From: Flavobacterium sp. UBA7665
GTDB taxonomy: Bacteria; Bacteroidota; Bacteroidia; Flavobacteriales; Flavobacteriaceae
Reading direction: 5' to 3'
Length of the DNA stretch: 64,000 nucleotides
Assembly: GCA_002483285.1 (NCBI GenBank)
Contig: DLHP01000041.1
Coordinates: 1 to 64,000 of the forward strand
The notes beneath the pieces are model-generated. The model had not been told where the DNA came from, ran no database searches, and was given only the letters and a program-made list of their open reading frames with translations. Shown in pieces: positions 1 to 7,016 of this stretch. The position numbers and the translations under genes were made by a program. The stretch's first letter is position 1; each line of letters opens with the position of its first letter.

Positions 1-7
1 GCAGCGA

Positions 8-76
8 TAGCCCCGATAGAAATGAAAATCCTTTTTGGCGAGGTACGAGACAAAAAGACTGGAATGGATAGCGGGA
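8..76 (-). repeat. Dispersed intergenic repeat, copy A
   Basis: Read on the minus strand, this stretch shares an ordered set of blocks with two other intergenic stretches (14966-15034 and 44244-44318): a CCnGCTnTnC start, a TCTTTTT block, then AAAAGGAT and a final ATCnGGGCTA. This copy is the most diverged of the three. No reading frame covers it. It may be a non-coding RNA family or a REP-like repeat. Confidence 0.5.
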
Positions 77-114
77 CCCGAGGCCAAAGGCCGAACTGGC
101 GAAGCAAACAGCTC

Positions 115-146
115 CAAAAAAAAAACGCTCTAAAAAGAGAAGTTTT
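115..146 (-). terminator. Rho-independent terminator of a decayed tRNA copy
   Basis: On the minus strand an AAAAC/GTTTT outer stem and a CTCT/AGAG inner stem are followed by about ten T residues. The layout and sequence match the true tRNA-Cys terminator at 195-222, so it is best read as the terminator of a second, lost tRNA-Cys copy. Confidence 0.55.
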
Positions 147-167
147 AGCGCGGCATCGAGCAATTCC
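147..167 (-). pseudogene. Remnant of a tRNA-Cys 3' end
   Basis: On the minus strand the stretch reads GAATTGCTCGATGCCG, closely matching the T-loop/acceptor end of the tRNA-Cys gene at 229-299 (GAATCCGCTCGATGCCT). The similarity continues into the terminator that follows. The 5' two thirds of a tRNA are missing. It could be the residue of a tandem tRNA duplication, or the far end of an integration site that used the tRNA 3' end. Confidence 0.5.
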
Positions 168-194
168 TTTACCTCATTTTTTCAAAAAATGACA

Positions 195-222
195 TAAAAA
201 AACCTCTCTGAAAAGAGAGGTT
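195..222 (-). terminator. Terminator of tRNA-Cys
   Basis: A perfect 9-bp stem (AACCTCTCT / AGAGAGGTT) with a 4-base loop is followed on the minus strand by a run of T residues. It lies 6 bases past the tRNA 3' end. Confidence 0.85.
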
Positions 223-228
223 CTGGTG

Positions 229-299
229 AGGCATCGAGCGGATTCGAACCGCTGTAGGAGCTTTTGCAGAGCCCAGCCTAGCCACTCGGCCACGACGCC
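229..299 (-). tRNA. tRNA-Cys (GCA)
   Basis: The minus strand folds into a full cloverleaf. The 7-bp acceptor stem pairs GGCGTCG with CGATGCC (one G-U) and the discriminator base is U, as usual for tRNA-Cys. The D stem is GCC/GGC, the anticodon stem GGGCT/AGCTC has one G-U pair, and the loop CTGCAAA places anticodon GCA at 265-267. The T stem is AGCGG/CCGCT with loop TTCGAAT. The CCA end is not encoded: the next bases are CAC. Confidence 0.95.
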
Positions 300-375
300 A
301 TGATGGACGGCAAACTTAATAAATAATTTTGAATTTCAAATTTTAAATCTTGAATTTATTCCAGAAATGGCAAAG

Positions 376-735
376 CTAGCTGCGGTATTCTTCCATCTCA
401 ATCGTAACGGCCTCAACGTCACCACCAATCGGCGGGTTGATTTTTGAAACGGCCAATAAGATTCTGGAGATTGATGGAATTTCCCTAAAAATTCTGGTGA
501 TGATGCGGTGTGCGGCGTGTTCTAAGAGTTTAGAACGGATGGCCATTTCTTCTACGACTATGCGATTGAGGATCACATAATCTACGGTATCTTCAAGATT
601 GTCCGAAACCGATGACTTGCGCAAATCGGTTTTTACTTCAAGGTCAACGGTGTAATCAGAGCCAATCCGGCCTTCTTCCTCGAGACAGCCGTGAAACGAA
701 AAAGTACGTATGTTTTTGAGTTTTATAGTTCCCAT
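376..735 (-). CDS. folB: Dihydroneopterin aldolase (FolB)
   Basis: This 119-residue protein matches the FolB family, which converts 7,8-dihydroneopterin to 6-hydroxymethyl-dihydropterin plus glycolaldehyde in cytosolic folate synthesis. Visible family features are the N-terminal strand IKLKNIRTFSFHG, the central VDYVILNRIV segment with the conserved tyrosine, a RSKLLEHAAHRI helix carrying the catalytic-site glutamate, and the C-terminal KINPPIGGDVEAVTIEME. A start 10 codons further upstream is possible, but the chosen methionine precedes the conserved first strand. The gene is divergent from glnS, with about 90 bases between the two starts, and it reads toward the tRNA-Cys gene. Confidence 0.88.
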   Translation of the reverse strand: MGTIKLKNIRTFSFHGCLEEEGRIGSDYTVDLEVKTDLRKSSVSDNLEDTVDYVILNRIVVEEMAIRSKLLEHAAHRIITRIFREIPSISRILLAVSKINPPIGGDVEAVTIEMEEYRS

Positions 736-798
736 AAGGCTTTTATTTATCGGATAAAAGTACAAAATTTAAGTGCATCCGGTTTTAAACTATTTTAA

Positions 799-806
799 TA
801 ACTTTG
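799..806 (+). promoter_or_regulatory. -7 promoter box of glnS
   Basis: TAACTTTG fits the Bacteroidetes TAnnTTTG box and lies 18 bases before the glnS ATG. A TTG start at 804 would fall inside the box, which supports the ATG at 825. Confidence 0.55.
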
Positions 807-824
807 TCGCTCAAAATCCCAAAT

Positions 825-2876
825 ATGTCAACTGAGGAAAAATCACTCAATTTTATAGAACAAATCATAGAAGACGATCTAAAAGCCGGGCTTTCACAAA
901 GCAAGCTGCGCTTTCGTTTTCCGCCAGAACCCAACGGTTATTTGCACATCGGGCATGCGAGCTCTATCGCACTCAATTTTGGTTTGGGTATCGATTACAA
1001 CGCGCCGGTAAACCTGCGTTTTGACGATACCAATCCGGCTAAAGAAGAGCAGGAATTTGTCGACGCGATCAAACGCGACGTGCAATGGCTCGGATACCAA
1101 TGGGATCAGGAATTGTACGCCTCTGATTATTTCCAACAGTTGTACGACTGGGCGGTTGTGTTCATCAAAAAAGGGAAAGCCTATGTAGACAGTCAGACGT
1201 CTGAAGCGATGGCCGAACAAAAAGGAACGCCGTCGACAGAAGGAACCGATTCGCCTTACAGAAACCGTTCGGTTGAAGAAAACCTCGATTTGTTCGAACG
1301 CATGAAAAACGGCGAATTCGAGGAAGGCACCCATATTTTACGCGCCAAAATCGACATGAAATCCAAAAACATGCTCATGCGTGACCCGATCATGTATAGG
1401 ATTTTGCACAAACACCACCACAGGACCGGTGATAAATGGTGCATCTACCCAATGTATGACTGGGCGCATGGCGAGAGCGATTACCTCGAACAGATTTCAC
1501 ACTCGTTCTGTACACTTGAGTTTTTGCCGCACCGCGAACTCTACGATTGGTTTTTAGACCAGGTTTACGATGAAACAAAAGTACGTCCCAAACAACGCGA
1601 ATTTGCAAGGAGGAATTTGTCGCATACGGTAGTGAGTAAACGAAAACTGCTCAAACTCGTCCAGGACAACCACGTCAACGGTTGGGATGATCCAAGAATG
1701 TCTACCATTTCTGGACTTCGCCGCCGAGGATATACAGCCGCTTCGTTGCGCAATTTTGCCAACACGATTGGGATTGCCAAACGCGATAACCTGATTGATG
1801 TGTCGGTTTTGGAGTTCTGCATCCGTGAAGACCTCAATAAAATCGCGCCTCGTGTGATGGCGGTTCTCGATCCGGTAAAACTCGTCATCACGAATTATCC
1901 CGAAAGAAAGGAAGAATGGCTTGATGCCGAAAACAACCAGGAAGATGAAGCAGCGGGTTTTAGGAAAGTCCCTTTTTCACGTGAAATTTACATCGAACGC
2001 GAAGACTTTTTAGAGGAAGCGCCTGCGAAATTTTTCCGCCTTAGTATAGGGAAAGAAGTGCGTCTCAAGAATGCCTATATCATTAAAGGCGAATCGGTAG
2101 TCAAGGATTTGCTTGGGAACATTACCGAAATCCATGCGACTTACGACACCGACAGCCTTAGCGGAAGCGGTACCGAAGCGAGTTTAAGAAAGGTTTCAGG
2201 GACTTTGCATTGGGTTTCAATTCCGCATGCGCTCGAAGCCGAAGTCCGTTTATACGACCGTTTGTTTACCGACGAAGCGCCCGATACACACAAGGAAAAG
2301 GACTTCCTCGAATTCGTCAATCCCGATTCGCTCAAAATCGTGACCGGTTATGTAGAACCGAGTTTGCAATCGGCGAAAAACGAAGACAAATTCCAGTTCC
2401 AGCGCATGGGTTATTTTACAGTGGATAAGGATTCAACAGCAGAGAAACTGGTATTCAACAAAACGGTCGGTCTCAAAGATGCCTGGGAAGAGAAAGGCAA
2501 AAAGGAAGAAAACGCCATCAACAATTCGCTCAAGGAAATCAACAAATACTTCAAGGTTGCCACCGACGGAGAAAGAAGTACGATTGAAGAAATGATTGCC
2601 GGAAATATCCAATCGATTGGCAATTTTAGCCTGTTGCAAAACGCCATCCGTAAAAACGTGGCCAATAATAAAGCTTCGTTGTTGTTCACTAATTGGATTC
2701 TGAAACACTCAGAAAAGATTAAGTTTTCGGATGTCGACGAAGAGGTTTTAGAAAAACTATACAATATGTCCCTTAGAAGTGAATCGCCATTTGTTAGGAC
2801 AGAAGTGGTGGCGAACTTAAAAAAGGATGCTACAAACTTCCAGAAACTCGAAAGCGAAATTTCTAAAATCGGCTAG
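825..2876 (+). CDS. glnS: Glutaminyl-tRNA synthetase with C-terminal extension
   Basis: This class I aminoacyl-tRNA synthetase charges tRNA-Gln in the cytosol. The HIGH-type motif sits in PEPNGYLHIGHASS near residue 40, the typical RFDDTNPAKE follows, and the KMSKS-type loop is VVSKRKLLKLV near residue 270. The anticodon-binding beta-barrels end around residue 555 at the usual STAEKLVFNKTVGLKDAW. About 125 further residues follow that the ordinary 550-residue enzyme lacks. They are Lys/Glu-rich and probably helical, perhaps a YqeY/GatB-like tRNA-binding tail (inference). Length is 683 residues from the ATG. A strong terminator follows the stop. The product is a close relative of GltX at 5336-6841, but the GLNYDAPVNLRFDDTN-type signature separates it. 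Confidence 0.94.
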   Translation: MSTEEKSLNFIEQIIEDDLKAGLSQSKLRFRFPPEPNGYLHIGHASSIALNFGLGIDYNAPVNLRFDDTNPAKEEQEFVDAIKRDVQWLGYQWDQELYASDYFQQLYDWAVVFIKKGKAYVDSQTSEAMAEQKGTPSTEGTDSPYRNRSVEENLDLFERMKNGEFEEGTHILRAKIDMKSKNMLMRDPIMYRILHKHHHRTGDKWCIYPMYDWAHGESDYLEQISHSFCTLEFLPHRELYDWFLDQVYDETKVRPKQREFARRNLSHTVVSKRKLLKLVQDNHVNGWDDPRMSTISGLRRRGYTAASLRNFANTIGIAKRDNLIDVSVLEFCIREDLNKIAPRVMAVLDPVKLVITNYPERKEEWLDAENNQEDEAAGFRKVPFSREIYIEREDFLEEAPAKFFRLSIGKEVRLKNAYIIKGESVVKDLLGNITEIHATYDTDSLSGSGTEASLRKVSGTLHWVSIPHALEAEVRLYDRLFTDEAPDTHKEKDFLEFVNPDSLKIVTGYVEPSLQSAKNEDKFQFQRMGYFTVDKDSTAEKLVFNKTVGLKDAWEEKGKKEENAINNSLKEINKYFKVATDGERSTIEEMIAGNIQSIGNFSLLQNAIRKNVANNKASLLFTNWILKHSEKIKFSDVDEEVLEKLYNMSLRSESPFVRTEVVANLKKDATNFQKLESEISKIG

Positions 2877-2904
2877 ACAATCAGTATCGATTTTATCTTT
2901 TGAA

Positions 2905-2932
2905 AACTCCCGTTATCATGGGAGTTTTTTAT
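2905..2932 (+). terminator. Terminator of glnS
   Basis: AACTCCC pairs with GGGAGTT across an 8-base loop and is followed by a T run. It starts 29 bases after the glnS stop. Confidence 0.8.
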
Positions 2933-3164
2933 TATTGGTAATTTCTATTAAAAACAGAAAATTTATCAATTTAGGTAATCAAAACCAGCCTTCATAAACG
3001 GATTTTAAGAAAGAAATTTAAGAAAGAAGACCCAAGTTATCACTAAGTTAATTTTATCGAAAACACGCTGCTTATTTGCATTTCTATCGATTTTAACCAG
3101 CCGTTAACAACGCATGAACAATTTTGTCGCTACCTTTAAGAAAATAACTTTAAAACCCATCACC

Positions 3165-3512
3165 ATGTCAACAGGAAATACCGTTTTAGGATTTGTGGCC
3201 GGAGCTGCCATTGGAGCCATTGCCGGAATTTTATATGCGCCCGCCAAAGGATCAGAAACCCGCGAAAAATTGCGCGATGGTCTCGACGATATCAAAAACA
3301 ACCTACAGGATAAGTTCGAGAATGCCACCGACGATTTGAAAGGGCAAATCTCAGACGCCAAATTCGACCTTGAGGAAACCTATGAAAATCTCGTCTCTAC
3401 GATGAGCCATAAGGCAGAAGACGTGATTGCGTTTCTCGAAACCAAACTCGCCGACCTCAAGGCACAGAACGCCAAATTCCAGAAGGAGAATAAAACACAA
3501 TATTCAGAATAA
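3165..3512 (+). CDS. YtxH-domain (gas-vesicle-like) stress protein
   Basis: This 115-residue protein has the YtxH layout: a short N-terminus, a Gly/Ala-rich hydrophobic helix at about residues 5-24 (LGFVAGAAIGAIAGILYAP), then a KGSETREKLRDGLDD motif and a long charged amphipathic region. It is probably a small single-pass membrane protein; the family is linked to envelope or general stress, but its molecular role is unknown. The start at 3165 was chosen over an in-frame ATG 17 codons upstream because it directly precedes the conserved hydrophobic segment and lies after a TACCTTTA box at 3131-3138. The gene shares a bidirectional terminator with the convergent SPFH gene. Confidence 0.8.
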   Translation: MSTGNTVLGFVAGAAIGAIAGILYAPAKGSETREKLRDGLDDIKNNLQDKFENATDDLKGQISDAKFDLEETYENLVSTMSHKAEDVIAFLETKLADLKAQNAKFQKENKTQYSE

Positions 3513-3540
3513 AAAAAGAGGCGATAAGCCTCTTTCTTTT
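3511..3540. terminator. Bidirectional terminator between YtxH and SPFH genes
   Basis: AAAGAGGC pairs with GCCTCTTT around a 5-base loop. It has an A run on the left and a T-rich stretch on the right, so it can act for both convergent genes. Confidence 0.8.
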
Positions 3541-4541
3541 TAAACGGTGATGTCTGGATTTTCAGGGTTTTCCGGAGTGTCTCGAAAACGCGTTTCGTGT
3601 TTGTGCTCGTCGTCTTTAGGTTTGAGTTTCTTGGGATTGTTTCGTTTCATCATTTCACCCACTTGGTTTGACGCGCTAAACGACGCCACCATATTGTTAA
3701 GCATGTCGCTTCCGGCTTGTGGGGAATTGGGTAGCAAAATCAGGTTAGAATTCGCGTCCGACCCGATTGCTTGCAACGTATCGTAATGCTGTGTCACTAC
3801 AATCAGCGCCGATGCTTCCTGTGAGTTGATACCCACGTTGTTCAAAACCTCTACACTTTCTACCAAACCCCTTGCGATTTCACGGCGTTGGTCGGCGATT
3901 CCTTGTCCTTGCAGGCGCTTGCTTTCGGCTTCGGCTTTGGCTTTGGCGACGATGCGGATTCGGGAACTTTCGGCCTCGAATTCGGCAGCGGTTTTCTCAC
4001 GGTCGGCGGCGTTGATGCGGTTCATGGCGTTTTTCACCTGAATGTCGGGGTCAATGTCGGTAACGAGCGTGTTGATGATGTCGTATCCGTAAGTGGTCAT
4101 GGCTTCGTTGAGTTCGCGTTTGACGGCGATGGCGATGTCGTCTTTTCTTTCAAAAACGTCATCGAGCTTGAGTTTGGGCACTTCGGCACGCACCACATCA
4201 AACACATAAGCGGTAATCTGGTCGTGCGGATATTCGAGTTTGTAGAAGGCATCGTACACTTTTTCCTGGATGACCTTGAATTGTACAGAAACTTTCATCT
4301 TCACAAAAACGTTGTCCTTGGTTTTGGTTTCGATAATTACATCGAGCTGCTGGATCTTGAGGTTGACGCGTCCGGCGATACGGTCAATGAGCGGAATTTT
4401 GAGCTGCAAGCCCGAATTGCGCACACTGAGGAATTTCCCGAATCGTTCGATAATGACCGAAGTCTGTTGCTTTACCGTAAAAAACGAGGAGAAGAAAATG
4501 AACAGGGCGAATACGCCGAGAACAATTACAGGTACATTCAT
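3540..4541 (-). CDS. SPFH/Band 7 (stomatin-like) membrane protein
   Basis: This 333-residue protein has one N-terminal membrane helix (MNVPVIVLGVFALFIFF) followed by a prohibitin/stomatin-type SPFH domain. Recognisable stretches are VKQQTSVIIERFGKF, SGLQLKIPLIDRIAGRVNLK and the helical, Ala/Glu-rich AEAESKRLQGQGIADQRREIARG typical of stomatin/slipin oligomers. A long coiled region and a charged Lys/Asp/Pro tail follow. Family members form large ring-like membrane scaffolds that organise proteases or microdomains; no partner such as an NfeD gene is adjacent here. A methionine 9 codons upstream (4568) is possible. I chose 4541 because the residues after it look like the family's usual N-terminus. 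Confidence 0.88.
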   Translation of the reverse strand: MNVPVIVLGVFALFIFFSSFFTVKQQTSVIIERFGKFLSVRNSGLQLKIPLIDRIAGRVNLKIQQLDVIIETKTKDNVFVKMKVSVQFKVIQEKVYDAFYKLEYPHDQITAYVFDVVRAEVPKLKLDDVFERKDDIAIAVKRELNEAMTTYGYDIINTLVTDIDPDIQVKNAMNRINAADREKTAAEFEAESSRIRIVAKAKAEAESKRLQGQGIADQRREIARGLVESVEVLNNVGINSQEASALIVVTQHYDTLQAIGSDANSNLILLPNSPQAGSDMLNNMVASFSASNQVGEMMKRNNPKKLKPKDDEHKHETRFRDTPENPENPDITV

Positions 4542-4591
4542 GAGGATATAATTAAGTTTGAAAATCACCGTTAAATTACAAAAAATATTCT

Positions 4592-4599
4592 AGGTTTGC
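4592..4599 (+). promoter_or_regulatory. -7 promoter box of the OM barrel gene
   Basis: TAGGTTTG is an exact TAnnTTTG match 16 bases before the ATG at 4616, implying a very short 5' leader. Confidence 0.45.
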
Positions 4600-4615
4600 C
4601 CTTTATACCAACTAT

Positions 4616-5284
4616 ATGAAAACGAAATTCCTTACCGCCGCCTTCCTTTGTTTCACTGTCTTCGCTTGGTCTCAGTACGGCGATCGCGATGCCAACAGGA
4701 TTGGGATTATTGGCGGCGTCAACCAAATGACACTCAGCACCAAGAACTTCAACACCAAAGCCCAAACCGGTTGGAATGTCGGGCTTTCATTGCGCGGCAA
4801 CTTCTACAACGACTTTGATATGGTCTATGCCATGCAGTTCAGTGAGACCAAGTTCTCGGTACCAACCCAAAACATTTTGCTGCAAAAGGAAGATGTCGCC
4901 TACAAATTGCCGGCAGCCCAGATTTCACTGATGCTAAGCTACAAGATTGTAGAAAACCATCTCAGTATTGAGGCAGGTCCGGTTTTCCAGATCAATGACA
5001 AACTCAAGATTGATGACGATGAAAATACAGCCAACACGATAGAAGGCGCCGACTTAAAAGACGACGGAACGGCTTTGCGAGCCGGCGACATTTTGAAAGT
5101 GTCACAGTTTAGCTTTTACCCGGCCGTTGGGATTACTGCGGGAATACGCCACGTGAGGCTCAATGTACAATACCTTATTGGCCTGACCAATTTGCTGGGC
5201 AAACTCAATGATTCTAACAACGCCATGAGTGGATTTAAGGGGAATGCCGGAATTTTGAACGGCAACCTAATTATTTATTTATAA
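4616..5284 (+). CDS. PorT-like outer membrane beta-barrel protein
   Basis: This 222-residue exported protein begins with a signal peptide (MKTKFLTAAFLCFTVFAWSQ, cleavage probably after SQ). The rest alternates hydrophobic and polar residues with Gly-rich turns, as in small 8-10-stranded barrels. Examples are NRIGIIGGVNQMTLS near the start, WNVGLSLRGNFYNDFDMVYAMQFSE, and YPAVGITAGIRHVRLNVQYLIGL near the end. This pattern fits the PorT/outer-membrane-beta-barrel family common in Bacteroidetes. A mid-protein acidic segment (DDDENTANTIEGADLKDDG) is likely an external loop. Its function is unknown. The gene stands alone between divergent SPFH and convergent gltX genes and has its own promoter-like box. 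Confidence 0.72.
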   Translation: MKTKFLTAAFLCFTVFAWSQYGDRDANRIGIIGGVNQMTLSTKNFNTKAQTGWNVGLSLRGNFYNDFDMVYAMQFSETKFSVPTQNILLQKEDVAYKLPAAQISLMLSYKIVENHLSIEAGPVFQINDKLKIDDDENTANTIEGADLKDDGTALRAGDILKVSQFSFYPAVGITAGIRHVRLNVQYLIGLTNLLGKLNDSNNAMSGFKGNAGILNGNLIIYL

Positions 5285-5303
5285 GAAATTGTATTTCCAG
5301 TAA

Positions 5304-5333
5304 TAAAAAAGCTCCCGAATTTGGGAGCTTTTC
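5304..5333. terminator. Bidirectional terminator, OM barrel gene / gltX
   Basis: GCTCCC pairs with GGGAGC around a 6-base loop, extended by A/T pairs, with an A run on one side and a T run on the other. It separates two convergent genes. Confidence 0.82.
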
Positions 5334-5335
5334 TT

Positions 5336-6841
5336 TTATAGCTTATCTATTGCGGTTTGAATTCTTTTAATCGTTTCTTCTTTTCCAATGATTTCGATAA
5401 TGTCAAACAAATGCGGGCCTTTGAGTGCTCCCACCAAACTCAACCTAAGCGGTTGCATGACTTTTCCCATGCCGATTTCGTTTTGTGCCATCCAATCTTT
5501 TAAGATTGTTTCAATGTTGGCCGAAGTGAAATCTTCAATGTTGGCGAAGACATCAATCACGCGTCGCATCAATTCGGGCGTTTCTTCCTTCCAGTTTTTG
5601 GCGGCTTTTTCATCGTAAGAACTTGGTGCTACAAAGAAGTAATCGGCCAAATCCCAAAACTCCGACACGAAATGGGCGCGCTCCTTAATCAGCGAAACGA
5701 CGCGTACCAAAGTCGTATAATCTACAGCTATGCCTTTTTCATAGACGATAGGGGCAAAGGCTTTGGCCAAAGCTTCATCGTCTTGTTTTATGAGGTATTG
5801 GTGGTTGAACCATTTGTTTTTCTCGGGATCGAACTTCGCACCCGATTTGTGTACACGCGCCAAATCGAATGACTGGGCCAATTCATCAAGCGAAAAAATT
5901 TCCTTGTCAGTTCCGTCGTTCCAACCCAATAAGGCAAGGAAATTCACGACCGCTTCAGGGAAAAATCCAGCTTCACGGTAACCCGATGAAATGCCTTCGG
6001 TTGTTTCCCATTGCAAAGGAAATACCGGAAATCCGAGTTTGTCGCCATCGCGTTTGGATAGTTTTCCATTGCCGATCGGTTTTAAGATTAATGGCAAATG
6101 CGCGAATTCAGGCGCGTCCCAACCAAATGCGCGATATAACAGCACGTGAAGCGGCATCGAAGGCAGCCATTCTTCACCGCGGATTACGTGCGAGGTTTCC
6201 ATCAAATGGTCGTCTACGATGTTGGCGAGGTGATAAGTGGGCATGCCGTCACTTTTAAACAGCACTTTGTCATCGAGCAGGTTGGTGTCGAATTTTACGT
6301 CGCCGCGGATGATGTCATGCAAATGTAAAGTCTCATTTACAGGCGTCTTGAAACGGATGACGAAATCTTCACCATTGCCAATCCTGGTTTGGGTTTCCTC
6401 TGCAGAAAGCACCAGCGAATTGTCTAGTTTTTCGCGGTTGTGGTGGTTGTAGATGAAGGTCTTGCCTTGCTCTTCGTGTTGTTTGCGGTGGGCGTCGAGT
6501 GCTTCGGCGGTATCGAATGCGTAATAGGCATTTCCCGAAGCAATGAGCGCATCGGCGTATTGTTGGTACATCGCTTTGCGCTCGCTTTGGCGGTAAGGGC
6601 CGAATTTCTCGTTCTTACCGACGGTTTCAGACGGCGCAATACCCAGCCAATCCAAGGCCTCGAAAATGTACTGCTCGGCGCCGGGAACAAAACGATTTTG
6701 GTCGGTATCTTCTATACGCAGGTAGAAAACGCCGTTGTGTTTTTTGGCAAACAGGTAGTTGAACAAAGCGGTACGGACACCGCCGATATGTAAAGGCCCG
6801 GTTGGGCTGGGTGCAAAACGCACGCGAACTGGCTTAGACAT
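5336..6841 (-). CDS. gltX: Glutamyl-tRNA synthetase
   Basis: This 501-residue cytosolic class I synthetase attaches glutamate to tRNA-Glu. The HIGH-type motif is in RFAPSPTGPLHIGG near residue 15, and the KMSKS-type motif is KLSKRDG near residue 260. The bacterial-type helical anticodon-binding domain follows and ends with ETIKRIQTAID. The start at 6841 is preferred over an ATG at 6886 because a TATCTTTG promoter box lies at 6858-6865, between the two. The -33 element of that promoter falls in a 7-base tandem repeat (see 6871-6894). Confidence 0.95.
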   Translation of the reverse strand: MSKPVRVRFAPSPTGPLHIGGVRTALFNYLFAKKHNGVFYLRIEDTDQNRFVPGAEQYIFEALDWLGIAPSETVGKNEKFGPYRQSERKAMYQQYADALIASGNAYYAFDTAEALDAHRKQHEEQGKTFIYNHHNREKLDNSLVLSAEETQTRIGNGEDFVIRFKTPVNETLHLHDIIRGDVKFDTNLLDDKVLFKSDGMPTYHLANIVDDHLMETSHVIRGEEWLPSMPLHVLLYRAFGWDAPEFAHLPLILKPIGNGKLSKRDGDKLGFPVFPLQWETTEGISSGYREAGFFPEAVVNFLALLGWNDGTDKEIFSLDELAQSFDLARVHKSGAKFDPEKNKWFNHQYLIKQDDEALAKAFAPIVYEKGIAVDYTTLVRVVSLIKERAHFVSEFWDLADYFFVAPSSYDEKAAKNWKEETPELMRRVIDVFANIEDFTSANIETILKDWMAQNEIGMGKVMQPLRLSLVGALKGPHLFDIIEIIGKEETIKRIQTAIDKL

Positions 6842-6857
6842 TGTTGTAAATTTTTGG

Positions 6858-6886
6858 CAAAGATAGAGAAAAGGTGCAAGGTGCAA
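6858..6886 (-). promoter_or_regulatory. Promoter of gltX
   Basis: On the minus strand TTG (6884-6886) is followed after 18 bases by TATCTTTG (6858-6865), a good Bacteroidetes promoter with a start about 10 bases before the gltX ATG. The TTG lies within a heptamer repeat unit; another TTG lies 7 bases closer. Confidence 0.6.
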
Positions 6887-6894
6887 GGTGCAGG
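6871..6894. repeat. Heptamer tandem repeat in the gltX promoter
   Basis: Three units of AAGGTGC (CACCTTG-type on the minus strand) lie in tandem, the last running into CAGGG. The repeat overlaps the -33 region of the gltX promoter, so copy number would move the TTG element in 7-base steps. Confidence 0.75.
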
Positions 6895-6961
6895 GAAAAG
6901 GGTTTTTGCCATTCGGTTTCCGTTAAAACGGGCACCCTGAACCCCGTACCTAATTTAACAT

Positions 6962-6990
6962 TTTGTTATTCATATAAATTACTACTTTTA
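6962..6990 (+). promoter_or_regulatory. Promoter of the DUF4175-ybeY-mnmG gene run
   Basis: TTTG (6962-6965) is followed after 17 bases by TACTTTTA (6983-6990), 26 bases before the TTG start of the DUF4175 gene. Confidence 0.55.
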
Positions 6991-7016
6991 GCGGTTATTA
7001 ACAAACGACTCTCAAA

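Noticed and set aside
3888..4574. 228-codon open frame opposite the SPFH gene
   Set aside because: It is antisense to a clear SPFH protein, and its Phe/Gly/Asp-rich composition reflects the other strand.
6842..6886. Upstream ATG of gltX at 6886
   Set aside because: A good promoter box lies between this ATG and the conserved start, so the mRNA would not contain it.
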